A stretch of 64,000 nt of DNA from Burkholderia sp. NRF60-BP8 (lineage in GTDB: Bacteria > Pseudomonadota > Gammaproteobacteria > Burkholderiales > Burkholderiaceae). The stretch is from the NCBI RefSeq assembly GCF_001522585.2, contig NZ_CP013372.1, positions 806,001 through 870,000 on the forward strand, read 5' to 3'. Position numbers and translations under genes: made by a program. Under the pieces are notes generated by a model, which worked only from the letters and a program-made list of their open reading frames with translations, was not told the DNA's origin and searched no databases. Positions 34,865-44,344 of the stretch are shown in pieces (positions within the stretch are counted from its first letter, which is position 1; each line of letters starts with the position of its first letter).

Positions 34865-37282
34865 ATGGCAAAGACGACAGGCGGAAAGAAAGCAACAGGC
34901 AAGGGCTCGACGGAGCCGACCAAGAAGGTCACAGCGGCCAAGTCTGCTTCTTCCGCCAGGACAACGTCTTCAGCCACGTCAGCTCCTGCGGGAAAGAAAA
35001 CCGCGGCCGGCACTGCTCAGGCTGCGCCGGCGCCGGCAGCCAGAACACGGGCTGCCGCCAGACCCGACTCCGGGCCGGCCAAGCCGGCGGCGAAGCGGGC
35101 AAGTGCGAAAAGCGCAAGGGACACGACTGCCGACGCGGACGAAACGGCAGTACGTACTACTCATGCACCCACGGTTCAACCGGCTGTCGTCCAGCAGCCG
35201 CGAGTCGATATAGCCGGTACGGCGAACTCCATGACCAAAAAGCTGAACGAAGTATCCGTCGAAGACGACGCAAATCAGAGCGACGAGCAGCCCGCAGCCG
35301 CGGCTGCACCGGGCAAATCCAAGGTGCGCGATCGTCGCGCCAAGGAAAAGGCGCTGCTGAAGGAAGCGTTCGCGACGAGCACGCCGGGCACGGCCGAGGA
35401 GCTCGAAGAGCGCCGCGTGAAGCTGCGCGCGCTGATCAAGCTCGGCAAGGAGCGCGGCTTCCTCACGTACGCCGAAATCAACGACCACCTGCCGGACAAC
35501 TTCACCGAGACCGAAGCCCTCGAGGGCATCATCGGCACGTTCAACGACATGGGCGTGGCGGTATACGAGCAGGCGCCGGACGCGGAAACGCTGCTCCTGA
35601 ACGACAACGCGCCCGCCGCGTCGTCGGACGATGAAGTCGAAGAGGAAGCGGAAGTCGCGCTGTCCACCGTCGATTCGGAATTCGGCCGCACGACCGACCC
35701 GGTCCGGATGTACATGCGCGAGATGGGCACCGTCGAGCTGCTCACGCGCGAAGGCGAAATCGAGATCGCGAAGCGGATCGAGGACGGCCTGCGCCACATG
35801 GTGATGGCCATCTCCGCGTGCCCGACCACGATCGCCGACATCCTCGCGATGGCCGAACGCGTCGCGAACGAAGAGATCCGCGTCGACGAGCTCGTCGACG
35901 GCCTGCTCGATCCGAATGCTTCGGACTCCACCGATACGGACGGCTTCTCCGCGAAGGAAGCGGAAGCCATCGAGAACGAGGACGAGGAAGCCGAAGAGGA
36001 AGAGGAAGAAGAGGAAGAGGAGGAAGACGACGGTGCCGCGCAGGCATCGGCCAACGCCGCCCAACTCGAAGCCCTCAAGCGCGCGTCGCTCGAGAAGTTC
36101 GCGCAGATCAGCGAGTGGTTCGACAAGATGCGCCGCGCGTTCGAGAAGGAAGGCTACAAGTCGAAGGCCTACCTGAAGGCGCAGGAAACGATCCAGAGCG
36201 AGCTGATGACGATCCGCTTCACCGCGCGTACCGTCGAACGCCTGTGCGACACGCTGCGTGCGCAGGTGGACGAAGTGCGCCAGGTCGAGCGTCAGATCCT
36301 GCACATCGTCGTCGACAAGTGCGGCATGCCGCGCTCGGAATTCATCGCGCGCTTCCCCGGCAACGAGACGGATCTCGACTGGGCCGAGAAGATCGCCGCG
36401 GAAGGCCATCCGTACAGCGCGGTGCTGTCGCGCAACGTTCCGGCGATCCGCGAACAGCAGCAGCGTCTGCTCGACCTGCAGGCGCGCGTCGTGCTGCCGC
36501 TGAAGGACCTGAAGGAAACCAACCGCCAGATGGCGGCCGGCGAACTGAAGGCGCGTCAGGCGAAGCGCGAAATGACCGAGGCCAACCTGCGTCTCGTGAT
36601 CTCGATCGCGAAGAAGTACACGAACCGCGGCCTGCAGTTCCTCGACCTGATCCAGGAAGGCAACATCGGCCTGATGAAGGCGGTGGACAAGTTCGAATAC
36701 CGTCGCGGCTACAAGTTCTCGACCTATGCGACGTGGTGGATCCGTCAGGCCATCACGCGCTCGATCGCCGACCAGGCGCGCACGATCCGTATTCCGGTTC
36801 ACATGATCGAGACGATCAACAAGATGAACCGCATCTCGCGGCAGATCCTGCAGGAAACCGGCCTCGAGCCGGATCCGGCCACGCTCGCCGAAAAGATGGA
36901 GATGCCGGAAGACAAGATCCGCAAGATCATGAAGATCGCGAAGGAGCCGATCTCGATGGAAACGCCGATCGGCGACGACGACGATTCCCATCTCGGCGAC
37001 TTCATCGAGGACACCAACACGGTCGCGCCGGCGGATGCCGCGCTGCATGCGAGCATGCGCGACGTCGTGAAGGACGTGCTCGATTCGCTGACGCCGCGCG
37101 AGGCGAAAGTGCTGCGGATGCGTTTCGGTATCGAGATGAGTACCGATCACACGCTCGAGGAAGTCGGCAAGCAGTTCGACGTCACGCGCGAGCGCATCCG
37201 TCAGATCGAGGCCAAGGCGCTGCGCAAACTGCGTCACCCGAGCCGTTCCGACAAGCTGAAGTCGTTCCTCGAAGGGAACTGA
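34865..37282 (+). CDS. rpoD: RNA polymerase primary sigma factor RpoD (sigma-70)
   Basis: An 805-residue sigma-70, longer than the 613 of E. coli because of a ~120-residue Lys/Ala-rich N-terminal extension. Region 1.1 follows at about 170-250. Region 1.2 ([29 protein letters not shown]) is followed by a non-conserved insert with a polyglutamate tract near residues 375-390. Regions 2.1-2.4 include [27 protein letters not shown] and [14 protein letters not shown]. Region 4.2 ends with [29 protein letters not shown]. It directs most housekeeping transcription. It has its own -10 and a terminator downstream. Confidence 0.97.
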   Translation: MAKTTGGKKATGKGSTEPTKKVTAAKSASSARTTSSATSAPAGKKTAAGTAQAAPAPAARTRAAARPDSGPAKPAAKRASAKSARDTTADADETAVRTTHAPTVQPAVVQQPRVDIAGTANSMTKKLNEVSVEDDANQSDEQPAAAAAPGKSKVRDRRAKEKALLKEAFATSTPGTAEELEERRVKLRALIKLGKERGFLTYAEINDHLPDNFTETEALEGIIGTFNDMGVAVYEQAPDAETLLLNDNAPAASSDDEVEEEAEVALSTVDSEFGRTTDPVRMYMREMGTVELLTREGEIEIAKRIEDGLRHMVMAISACPTTIADILAMAERVANEEIRVDELVDGLLDPNASDSTDTDGFSAKEAEAIENEDEEAEEEEEEEEEEEDDGAAQASANAAQLEALKRASLEKFAQISEWFDKMRRAFEKEGYKSKAYLKAQETIQSELMTIRFTARTVERLCDTLRAQVDEVRQVERQILHIVVDKCGMPRSEFIARFPGNETDLDWAEKIAAEGHPYSAVLSRNVPAIREQQQRLLDLQARVVLPLKDLKETNRQMAAGELKARQAKREMTEANLRLVISIAKKYTNRGLQFLDLIQEGNIGLMKAVDKFEYRRGYKFSTYATWWIRQAITRSIADQARTIRIPVHMIETINKMNRISRQILQETGLEPDPATLAEKMEMPEDKIRKIMKIAKEPISMETPIGDDDDSHLGDFIEDTNTVAPADAALHASMRDVVKDVLDSLTPREAKVLRMRFGIEMSTDHTLEEVGKQFDVTRERIRQIEAKALRKLRHPSRSDKLKSFLEGN
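35974..36033 (+). repeat. GAG/GAA-rich polyglutamate tract in rpoD
   Basis: An almost pure GAA/GAG codon run, interrupted by GAC and GCC, encodes about 20 acidic residues in the insert of sigma-70 between regions 1.2 and 2.1. Such a run is prone to length change by slippage. Confidence 0.7.
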
Positions 37283-37300
37283 TTTCCAGCATCCGTGCCG

Positions 37301-37345
37301 CGAACGCCGCCGGTATCCGCATGATGCCGGTGGCGTTCGTTCCCT
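37301..37345 (+). terminator. Terminator after rpoD
   Basis: CGAACGCCGCCGG pairs with CCGGTGGCGTTCG (one wobble) across a 13-base loop, followed by TTCCCTTT. Confidence 0.7.
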
Positions 37346-37361
37346 TTGTCGTCTTTGTTGT

Positions 37362-37367
37362 TACAAT
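37362..37367 (+). promoter_or_regulatory. Candidate -10 box for the tRNA gene
   Basis: TACAAT lies 53 bases before the tRNA, between the rpoD terminator and the gene. Confidence 0.4.
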
Positions 37368-37420
37368 GCCGGCCCGGCCTCGTTGTCGGGGCAGCGTGTA
37401 GCACGCTTTGCTTCTCGTCT

Positions 37421-37498
37421 GGGCCCCTAGCTCATGCTTGGTTAGAGCAGCGAACTCATAATTCGTTGGTGCCGGGTTCGACTCCCGGGGGGCCCACC
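37421..37498 (+). tRNA. tRNA with CAT anticodon (annotated Met; features fit Ile2)
   Basis: A complete cloverleaf with encoded CCA: acceptor GGGCCCC paired with GGGGCCC, D-arm GCTC...GAGC with a long loop containing GGTTA, anticodon loop CTCATAA (CAT), and T-arm CCGGG-TTCGACT-CCCGG. Automatic annotation would read CAT as methionine. However, positions 4 and 5 of the acceptor are C (C4-G69, C5-G68), the determinants used by TilS to make lysidine in tRNA-Ile2. The anticodon-stem/variable junction TTGGT also resembles Ile2 more than elongator Met. Position 15 appears to be T rather than a purine, which is unusual. It is not initiator tRNA, since the anticodon stem lacks three G-C pairs. Confidence 0.88.
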
Positions 37499-37812
37499 AG
37501 ATTCGCTTCCACGGTCGTCCGGGGAAGCTCGAAACCCGCGATTGCCGCACGGCGTCGCGGGTTTTTCTTTGGTGCGCCGCCCGAATGTGTCGAACGTATT
37601 GAACGCGTTCGTGCCGGCGCCGCGTGTCGCATCTTCGCCACCGCGGAAACACCGAAAGCGTGCCGCCGCGATATCAATCGAAGTATGCTGTGGCGCGATC
37701 CGGTCGCACGCCGGTCCGTAGCGCGCGTACCGTGGACCCGTGCCGCGCTCCGTCCGGCAGCCAGCCAGAACAAACACAATCCGACTTCGCCCGACATTGG
37801 GGGGCGGCCAAC
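37499..37812. other. 314-base gap between tRNA and PLD gene
   Basis: It begins with the tRNA terminator (37532-37568). The rest probably carries the promoter of the PLD lipoprotein gene. No att-like repeat of the tRNA 3' end, integrase remnant or open frame is seen. Confidence 0.5.
37532..37568 (+). terminator. Terminator after the CAT tRNA
   Basis: AAACCCGCGA and TCGCGGGTTT form a 10-bp perfect stem with a 13-base loop, followed by TTCTTT. Confidence 0.85.
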
Positions 37813-39363
37813 ATGATCATGCTGCGTTCGTGGGGTGCGATTCTGTCGTTGCTGATGCTCGTCGCGTGCGCGAGCCTGCCGCCGCTGGCCGATCGCACGC
37901 CGACGCATGCATTCACCGATACGGACGATACGCGGCTGGGCGTCGCGTTCCAGCAGCAGGCCGCCGCTCATCCGGGGCAGGACGCGTTCCATTTGCTGAC
38001 CGATCCGGTCGATGCGCTGGATGCGCGCGTGCTGCTCGCCGACCGTGCCGACCGCTCGCTCGACCTGCAGTACTACATCTGGCACGACGACCTGACCGGG
38101 CACGAACTGGCCGATGCGATCATTCGCGCGGCCGATCGCGGCGTGCGCGTGCGCGCGCTGCTCGACGATCTCGGCACCAATGCGGACGACCGCAAGCTGC
38201 TCGAGATCAGCTCGCATCCGAACATCGAGATCCGGTTGTTCAATCCGGTGGCCACGCGCCGCTTCAAGAAGATCGGCACCGTGTTCGAGTTCTCGCGCGT
38301 CAACCGGCGCATGCACAACAAGGCGATGATCGCGGACAACCAGGCGGCGATCGTCGGCGGCCGCAATATCGGCGACGAATATTTCGGCGCATCGTCGATG
38401 CTGGAGTTCGGCGATCTCGACGTCGTCGTTCACGGCCCGGTCGTGAAGGACATCTCGACGGAATTCGATACGTTCTGGAATTCGCCGTATGCGTATCCGA
38501 TCGATACGCTGGTCGGGCACGACGCGGCGCCGGGCGGGCTCGATCGCGAACGCGAGCGATTGCGCGACTACCTGCGGGCGATGGAGGACAATCCGTACGT
38601 GCTCGAGGCACGGCAGCGGCTCGACCGGATCGTCCACGGGCAGGGCACGGAGCTGTCGTGGGGGCATGCGACGGTGCTGTACGACGATCCGTCGAAGATC
38701 GCGCACGCGCCGAAGGACAGCGACGGGCACCTGATGCCGCAGTTGCGCGCGCTTGCGTTGCAGCCCCGGCACGACCTGCTGATCGTGTCGCCGTATTTCG
38801 TGCCGGGCAAGGAGGTGGTCGAGCGGCTGCGCGCGCTCACGGCGCGCGGCGTGCGCGTGACGGTGCTGACCAATTCGCTCGCGTCGACCGACGTGGCGGC
38901 CGTGCATGCCGGCTACCGGCGCTATCGAAGCGATCTGGTGAACGCGGGCGTGCGGCTTTACGAGCGTCGGCCATCGGGCGACAAGAGCATTTCGAAGCAG
39001 ATCATCGTCGGCTCGTCGCGCGCGTCGCTGCACGCGAAGACCTACGTGTTCGATCACACGAGCATCTTCATCGGGTCGATGAATCTCGATCCGCGCTCGC
39101 TGAACCTCAATACGGAGATCGGCGTTTACTGCGAGAGCCCGGCGATTGCGTCGCAGGTCGCCGACGATCTGGAGGCGCGGCTCGATCGGATCGCATGGCG
39201 TGTCGACGCGAGAACCGATCCGGCCGGCAAAGGGCGGCTCAAGTGGATTCAGACGGACGCGGACGGGAAGATCACCGAGATCGATCACGAGCCGGAGGTG
39301 TCCACCCCGCGGCGCATGGAAGTGTGGTTTCTCGGGCTGTTTCCGATCGAATCGCAACTGTGA
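37813..39363 (+). CDS. Phospholipase D-family lipoprotein (cardiolipin-synthase-like)
   Basis: A 516-residue protein with a lipobox (LLMLVACAS, lipidated Cys near residue 19), so it is probably anchored to a membrane facing the periplasm. It has two HKD motifs, HNKAMIADNQAAIVGGRN (about residue 167) and HAKTYVFDHTSIFIGSMN (about residue 406), which together form one PLD active site, plus the paired DLQYYIWHDD and NLNTEIGVY blocks of cardiolipin synthase C-type proteins. It probably performs transphosphatidylation or phosphodiester cleavage of lipids. ATG 37813 or 37819 could start; both keep the signal. It stands alone, convergent with a MocR gene. Confidence 0.88.
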   Translation: MIMLRSWGAILSLLMLVACASLPPLADRTPTHAFTDTDDTRLGVAFQQQAAAHPGQDAFHLLTDPVDALDARVLLADRADRSLDLQYYIWHDDLTGHELADAIIRAADRGVRVRALLDDLGTNADDRKLLEISSHPNIEIRLFNPVATRRFKKIGTVFEFSRVNRRMHNKAMIADNQAAIVGGRNIGDEYFGASSMLEFGDLDVVVHGPVVKDISTEFDTFWNSPYAYPIDTLVGHDAAPGGLDRERERLRDYLRAMEDNPYVLEARQRLDRIVHGQGTELSWGHATVLYDDPSKIAHAPKDSDGHLMPQLRALALQPRHDLLIVSPYFVPGKEVVERLRALTARGVRVTVLTNSLASTDVAAVHAGYRRYRSDLVNAGVRLYERRPSGDKSISKQIIVGSSRASLHAKTYVFDHTSIFIGSMNLDPRSLNLNTEIGVYCESPAIASQVADDLEARLDRIAWRVDARTDPAGKGRLKWIQTDADGKITEIDHEPEVSTPRRMEVWFLGLFPIESQL

Positions 39364-39370
39364 GCGGCAT

Positions 39371-40852
39371 TCAGCGCCGCGCGCGGCGCTGCCGGTCGAT
39401 GACGTCGGCGAATTGCATTGCCGCCGTCTCGATCGTCGCGTCGCTCAGCCCCGAATAGCCGAGGACGAAGCCGTTGTATCGGCGGCCGTCGCCGCGGTAG
39501 CCGTCGCCGATGCAGTAGTGGCTCAACGGTTGCAGCAGCAAGCCGTGGGCGCTTGCGGCACGCGCGACGTCGGTATCGCGCAGCGGCACCGCGAGATCCG
39601 CGGAAAGATGCATGCCGCCCGGGCTTTCCCGCACGCTCAGCGACGTGCCGAGATGGCGCGCGAGCGCCGCTTCGAGGCTGCTGCGCCGGGCGGCGTAGAG
39701 CGCTCGCATCTTCCGCAGGTGCCGCGCAAAGAGGCCGCTGTCGATGAATTCGGCCATCGCCAGCTGGTCGGCCGAGTGACCGCGATGGACGAGTTCGCGC
39801 AGCGTGCCGGTGAAGCGTTCGACGAGCACCGGCGGCACCACCATGAAACCGAGCCGAAGCGCGGGAAACATCGTCTTGCTGAACGTGCCGAGATAGCACA
39901 CCGGGGCATCGGCATGCAGGCCCTGGATCGCGGGCAGCGGCTGGCCGCCGTGGCGGAATTCGCTGTCGTAGTCGTCCTCGATGATCCACGCGCCGCATGC
40001 GCGGGCGCGCTCGACGAGCGCCGCGCGTCGCCGAGGGCTCATCAGCGCGCCGAGCGGGTACTGGTGCGACGGTGTCGTGTAGATCAGCCTGGGCGGGCGG
40101 GTGCGCCACTGCTCGTCGGTCGGCGCCATGCCTTCGCGATCGACCTCGATCGGCACGGGATTCAGGCCGGTCGACCGGAATGCGGTCCTCGCGCCGTTGT
40201 AGCAAGGATTCTCGAGCCAGCCGTAGTCGCCGGGATTCGCGAGCATGCGCGCGCAGAGTTCGAGGCTGCTCTGCGTGCCGTCGGTGATGAATACCTGGCC
40301 CGTGTCGCAGCGCACGCCGCGCGAGACGCGAATGTACGCGGCCACCGCGCGCCGCAGTTCGGGTAGCCCTTCGACCGGCCCGTACGCGAGCCGGGCGGGC
40401 GTGATGGTCTTCCATGCACGCTCGATGCACCGGCGCCACTGTGCAACCGGGAATTCGTCGAGCGACGGGAGGCCGGGAACGAACGGCAGCATGCGTTCGG
40501 GCTCGGGCTCGACGTTCTCCAGCCCCTGCACGCGCGCCGACAGGTGAACCGGTGCGGGGCCGTCTTCATGGCCGGCGCTCGGCCGGCTGCATCCGTCCCA
40601 TAACGTGATCGTGCCGTTGCGCGTGGCCGCCACGAAGCCTTCCTCGGCCAGGCGCTCGTACGCATAGACCGCGGAATTGCGCGCGATGCCCAGTTCGGCC
40701 GCGAGCACGCGCGTCGACGCGAGCCGCGTGCCGGGCGGCAGGTGCCCGTCCAGCAGCATGTCGCGCAGGCTCCGGTAGAGGGCTTCTTGCTGGCTATGTG
40801 TTGTCGCGCCGTCCTGTCTGGAAAGCGACGAGATGAGCAGCGCGAGATCCAT
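39371..40852 (-). CDS. MocR/PdxR-type GntR regulator with aminotransferase domain
   Basis: A 493-residue fusion. The N-terminal GntR winged helix (about 20-85, ALYRSLRDMLLDGHLPPGTRLASTR, abbreviated; core SLRDMLLDG and LGIARNSAVYAYERL) is followed by a fold-type I aminotransferase domain with the PLP lysine in YLGTFSKTMFPALRLGF and EDDYDSEFRH. Such proteins sense PLP or amino-acid adducts and control vitamin B6, GABA or taurine genes. It is divergent from a PNPOx-like flavoprotein gene, supporting a B6-linked target. ATG 40852 is favoured by GGGA spacing; ATG 40918 is an alternative. Confidence 0.87.
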   Translation of the reverse strand: MDLALLISSLSRQDGATTHSQQEALYRSLRDMLLDGHLPPGTRLASTRVLAAELGIARNSAVYAYERLAEEGFVAATRNGTITLWDGCSRPSAGHEDGPAPVHLSARVQGLENVEPEPERMLPFVPGLPSLDEFPVAQWRRCIERAWKTITPARLAYGPVEGLPELRRAVAAYIRVSRGVRCDTGQVFITDGTQSSLELCARMLANPGDYGWLENPCYNGARTAFRSTGLNPVPIEVDREGMAPTDEQWRTRPPRLIYTTPSHQYPLGALMSPRRRAALVERARACGAWIIEDDYDSEFRHGGQPLPAIQGLHADAPVCYLGTFSKTMFPALRLGFMVVPPVLVERFTGTLRELVHRGHSADQLAMAEFIDSGLFARHLRKMRALYAARRSSLEAALARHLGTSLSVRESPGGMHLSADLAVPLRDTDVARAASAHGLLLQPLSHYCIGDGYRGDGRRYNGFVLGYSGLSDATIETAAMQFADVIDRQRRARR

Positions 40853-41087
40853 GGCTGGTCCCAGAAATTTTCCTTGTGCTGGTTCTTTCGAAGATGCCGC
40901 GCGCATCGTATCGTTCATGTTCTCGCGGGGCAGGCCGGTGCACGCGAATTCCTGGCGATCGGCGCGGCTTTGCGATACGCGCGTATTTTGCTCGATTCGG
41001 CAAGCGACTGTCGATGGGGCGGACAACCGCGCGCTTACGCCCGAATACGGCACGATGCCGATACCATTCATTTCGCACTACAGATCT

Positions 41088-41738
41088 ATGAACGACCGAA
41101 CCCCTCTCTCTTCCACGCCCCGTACGACCGTTCGCCGCCTGCCCGAGCTGGCGAACCACGATCGCACGATGCTCTACCGCATCGTGGACGACGCGTACGT
41201 CTGTCACATCGCGTTCGGCGACGGGCAGAACACGCACTGCATCCCGACCGCGCACTGGAGAAAGGGCGACGCGCTCTATATCCACGGGTCCAACGGCAGC
41301 CGGATGATCAAGGCGCTGTCGGCCGGCGCGCAGGCTTGCGTCGCGATGACGCTGCTGGACGGCCTCGTGCTGGCCAGGTCCGCGTTCAATCATTCGATGA
41401 ATTATCGATCCGCGGTGATCTACGGGCAGTTCGACGTGGTGGAAGGCAGCGAGGAAAAACTCGCCGCGCTGGATGCGTTGATGGACAAGATCGCGCCGGG
41501 CCGCAAGCACGAAGCGCGGCCGGGCAATTCGAAGGAAATCAATGCGACCGGCGTGCTGCGGATTTCGATGGCGGAAGCGGCCGTGAAAATCAGCGATTCG
41601 CTGCCGTCCGACAAGGAAGAGGATCTCGGGCTGGCGGTATGGGCCGGGATCTTGCCGTTGAAGACGACGCGCGGCGCGCCGGTTCATGCCGACGGTCACG
41701 TGCCGGTGCCGGATTATGTCCGGAACTGGGCCGATTGA
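41088..41738 (+). CDS. Pyridoxamine 5'-phosphate oxidase-family flavin protein
   Basis: A 216-residue split-barrel flavin-binding protein of the Pyridox_ox_2 / nitroimidazole-resistance-like group. Recognisable blocks are RRLPELANHDRTMLYRIVD, AYVCHIAF, HWRKGDALYIHG and SAVIYGQFDVVEG. It is not canonical PdxH, which is near 214 residues but has different substrate motifs. FMN- or heme-binding and a role in PLP metabolism or nitro-compound reduction are possible. It is controlled presumably by the divergent MocR-type regulator; 235 bases separate the starts. Confidence 0.8.
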   Translation: MNDRTPLSSTPRTTVRRLPELANHDRTMLYRIVDDAYVCHIAFGDGQNTHCIPTAHWRKGDALYIHGSNGSRMIKALSAGAQACVAMTLLDGLVLARSAFNHSMNYRSAVIYGQFDVVEGSEEKLAALDALMDKIAPGRKHEARPGNSKEINATGVLRISMAEAAVKISDSLPSDKEEDLGLAVWAGILPLKTTRGAPVHADGHVPVPDYVRNWAD

Positions 41739-41880
41739 GCGGTGCGACGAGGCCGCATCGGAAGCGGCGAGACGACACGCCTTGCACAGGACCCGCGAAG
41801 GCTGCGTAGCGTTCGCGGGTCGGCGGACGCGGTTGCATACGAGACGTCGCGCTTGCGCATCCGGTTCGGTCAATGGCTCG

Positions 41881-43716
41881 TCAGCGCGCGAAATCCGATG
41901 TGCTCTGGATGAACGCGTTCAGCTTCGAGATGTTCACGCTGCCGAAGCCCGTCGTCGCATCCCAGCCGGCCTTTGCCTTGTAGCCGTACGTGCCGCTGCC
42001 GTTGTTGCCGGACGTGACGTCGTGCAGCAGCGCCGCGTTGCTCGGGAAGTACTTGTAGATGCTCGACGCCGGGAACCCGAGCGTATTGTTGTTGGCCGAC
42101 TGCAGCCGCGCCCAGATGCCCGTGAAGATCGGCGCGGCGAGGCTCGTGCCGCCTTCGTTGTTCAGGTAGCCCGAACCCCACAGCGTGTCGGACGTCTGGC
42201 CGTTCACGACGAGAATCGCGCCCGTGCGCAGGTCGGCGTCGAAGCCGACGTCGGGTAGCGCGCGCTTGGTCGAGCCGGTCAGGGTCGACGACTGCCACGT
42301 CGGCGCGGCCTCGTACTTGCTGTAGCCGCCGCCCGTCGACCACACGGTGCCCGGCTGCCAGCTCGGATCGTTCCAGACGATTTCGCTGTTGTACGCATTG
42401 GTCGACGTATTGGTGAACAGCGTCGTGCCGCCCACCGCGATCACGTACGGCGACGTGGCCGGCTCGCTCACCGTGTAGGTCGAACGCGACGGCGTGCCGC
42501 TCGCGCATTCGTACGCGCCGTGGTCGCCGGCGGACACCGAGAAGGTTTGCCCTTGCGCGACCGCCTGCTTGAAGATGGTGTCGTCGGTGGCCTGCGAGCC
42601 GGTGCTGTACGCGGACGATTCGCATACGCCGAGCGATACGTTGATCACTTTCGCGACGTTGTCGGTCACGGCCTTGTTGTACGCGGCCGTGATCGCGGTG
42701 AGCGTCATCGACGGCGCGGTGTAGAACACGACCTGCTTCACGCTGCCGCCGGCCGTGCCGACGATCGACTGGCTGTCGAGATTCCATTCGACGGTGCCGT
42801 CGGTGTCGGTGTACGAACTGCCGGCCGGGCCCGTCTTCACGATGCTGCTGCTGATCGTGCCGAGGCCGTTGTTCGCGGCGAACGTATTGAGGTCGCTCAC
42901 CGTCTGCGACAGGTCGCCTTCGGAGATGATGCCGACCGTGGTCTGCGAGGCCGTCGGCGTGCCGTCGCCGCCGTAGATCGACGAGAACTCGGTCGGGTTG
43001 TGCGGCACCGCCGACGCGCCGGCCGGGATCGTCAGGTTGCTGGTGTTGCCTTGCGGCTTGCCGCCCGCGCCCGTATGCATGAGCTCGACGTTCTGCAGGC
43101 CGAGCACCGCGCCGACGATGTTGCCGATCGCGTTCGGCACTTGCGCGGCGTCGGTGTTCGCATACACGCTGCGGCCGTTGCGCGTGAAGCGCTTGAGGGT
43201 CGTGCGGAACGCGGACTGGACGGTTCCCGCGGTGCCGGACGCGGAGACCAGCAGCCGGTTCGGCGCGACCACGATATTCACGAAGCCGGCCTTGCGCAGA
43301 TGCGCGACGACGGACGCGACCTGCTGGTCGGTCGGCGCATATTGCGCGGCGAATTGCGCGGGCGTCAGAAACTGCCGGTAGTGCGGCGAACCGGGCGTAT
43401 GCAGGTCGCGCAGGTACTGGTCGAGCTGTGCTTCGTTGCGCAGGTTCAGCCCGAGCACGATGTCCACCGATTCGCCGGGCGCCATGTCGATCGCGGCGGC
43501 CGCCGCGGCAGCCGTGCTCGCCGCGGGCGCGCCGGCCGTGCCGGCTTCGTTCTGCTGCACGAGCGGCAGGAAGCCCTTGGTGCGCGTTTCCGTCCAGCCG
43601 GCCGCGGGCGCGGCATGGGCGGTCGCCATGCCGAACGACGCGGCTGCGGCCGCGGCGGCGAGTGCGAGATTGACGGCGCGAATGTGCTTTTGTTTCTTGT
43701 TTGCAACCTGATTCAT
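41881..43716 (-). CDS. S53-family serine-carboxyl peptidase (sedolisin/pseudomonalisin type)
   Basis: A 611-residue secreted acid protease precursor. The signal peptide ends near ATAHA-AP. The pro-domain (about 70-215, PHYRQFLTPAQFAAQYAP) inhibits and helps fold the enzyme. The mature domain carries the catalytic Glu and Asp in TVEWNLDSQSI, the oxyanion Asp in VSAGDHGAYEC and the nucleophile Ser in NEGGTSLAAPIF, with a C-terminal Ca-site region (DVTSGNNGSGTY). Such enzymes cleave proteins at acid pH by autoactivation. GGAGGGG eight bases before ATG 43716 supports this start. No secretion partner is adjacent. Confidence 0.93.
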   Translation of the reverse strand: MNQVANKKQKHIRAVNLALAAAAAAASFGMATAHAAPAAGWTETRTKGFLPLVQQNEAGTAGAPAASTAAAAAAAIDMAPGESVDIVLGLNLRNEAQLDQYLRDLHTPGSPHYRQFLTPAQFAAQYAPTDQQVASVVAHLRKAGFVNIVVAPNRLLVSASGTAGTVQSAFRTTLKRFTRNGRSVYANTDAAQVPNAIGNIVGAVLGLQNVELMHTGAGGKPQGNTSNLTIPAGASAVPHNPTEFSSIYGGDGTPTASQTTVGIISEGDLSQTVSDLNTFAANNGLGTISSSIVKTGPAGSSYTDTDGTVEWNLDSQSIVGTAGGSVKQVVFYTAPSMTLTAITAAYNKAVTDNVAKVINVSLGVCESSAYSTGSQATDDTIFKQAVAQGQTFSVSAGDHGAYECASGTPSRSTYTVSEPATSPYVIAVGGTTLFTNTSTNAYNSEIVWNDPSWQPGTVWSTGGGYSKYEAAPTWQSSTLTGSTKRALPDVGFDADLRTGAILVVNGQTSDTLWGSGYLNNEGGTSLAAPIFTGIWARLQSANNNTLGFPASSIYKYFPSNAALLHDVTSGNNGSGTYGYKAKAGWDATTGFGSVNISKLNAFIQSTSDFAR

Positions 43717-44344
43717 TTGAATTACCCCTCCGGTTGAACAACGAACGGCACGAACAACGATGGTCGACAGCGGTGCGGGTCATGCACCGCCGCTTTCTGT
43801 CGCATGCGGGCGGGTGGCACGGACGCGACAGGGCCTTTCGCCCGATCCGGAAAGCGGTTTTTCTCCGGGGGCGAAATACGGAAAACGCGGTAACGGAAAG
43901 GCTGCGCCACAGGGCGGCGCAGTCGCGCCGGATTCGGCGCGGGCGGGATTGCTAGAGCAACAGCTTCGTTGTCCTGCTCATTTGATTCGATCCTTCGGCC
44001 CGCTGCCGGATGGCAGCCGTCCAGTGAAATGCATCGGGATGCTGCACGCGCCGGCGGGCGAACCCATCATTCGGCGGCGCGTACTTCGGTGCAGCGGAAG
44101 CGAAAAACGTGGAACGGAATCGTTTGCGTGGCAGGCAATCCGTCGGATTGCTTGCATCGGACGGTATCAAGAACGAAAGTATGATGTCAAACTTTTTTTG
44201 ATTATATGAAACAAAGTTAAAGCTAATAAAGCGCAATGATTTTGAAAAGATCGGTAGTGTTTTGTAATGTTCGAAACCGGCAACGCAGGTAATGCGGAAA
44301 GAGGCTCGCCGATCCTTTCCGATGCGTGTTGCAATGGCCAATCG
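43717..44344. other. 628-base gap between S53 peptidase start and truncated kinase
   Basis: The part next to the peptidase must hold its promoter. Positions about 44160-44290 are much richer in A+T than anything around them (TTTTTTTGATTATATG, AAAGTTAAAGCTAATAAAG). The missing C-terminal coding sequence of the kinase is not found here in any frame. One minus-strand frame is open at 43952-44341 but shows no conserved motif and odd composition. Confidence 0.5.

Noticed and set aside
37421..37600. The tRNA 3' end as a possible integration site for a mobile island
   Set aside because: No repeated tRNA 3' segment, integrase or composition shift is found downstream; a normal terminator and a chromosomal-type gene follow.
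43952..44341. A 129-codon minus-strand frame downstream of the truncated kinase, considered as its missing ATPase domain
   Set aside because: No N, G1, F or G2 box of a HATPase domain is present, and the composition changes to A+T-rich, non-coding-like sequence.
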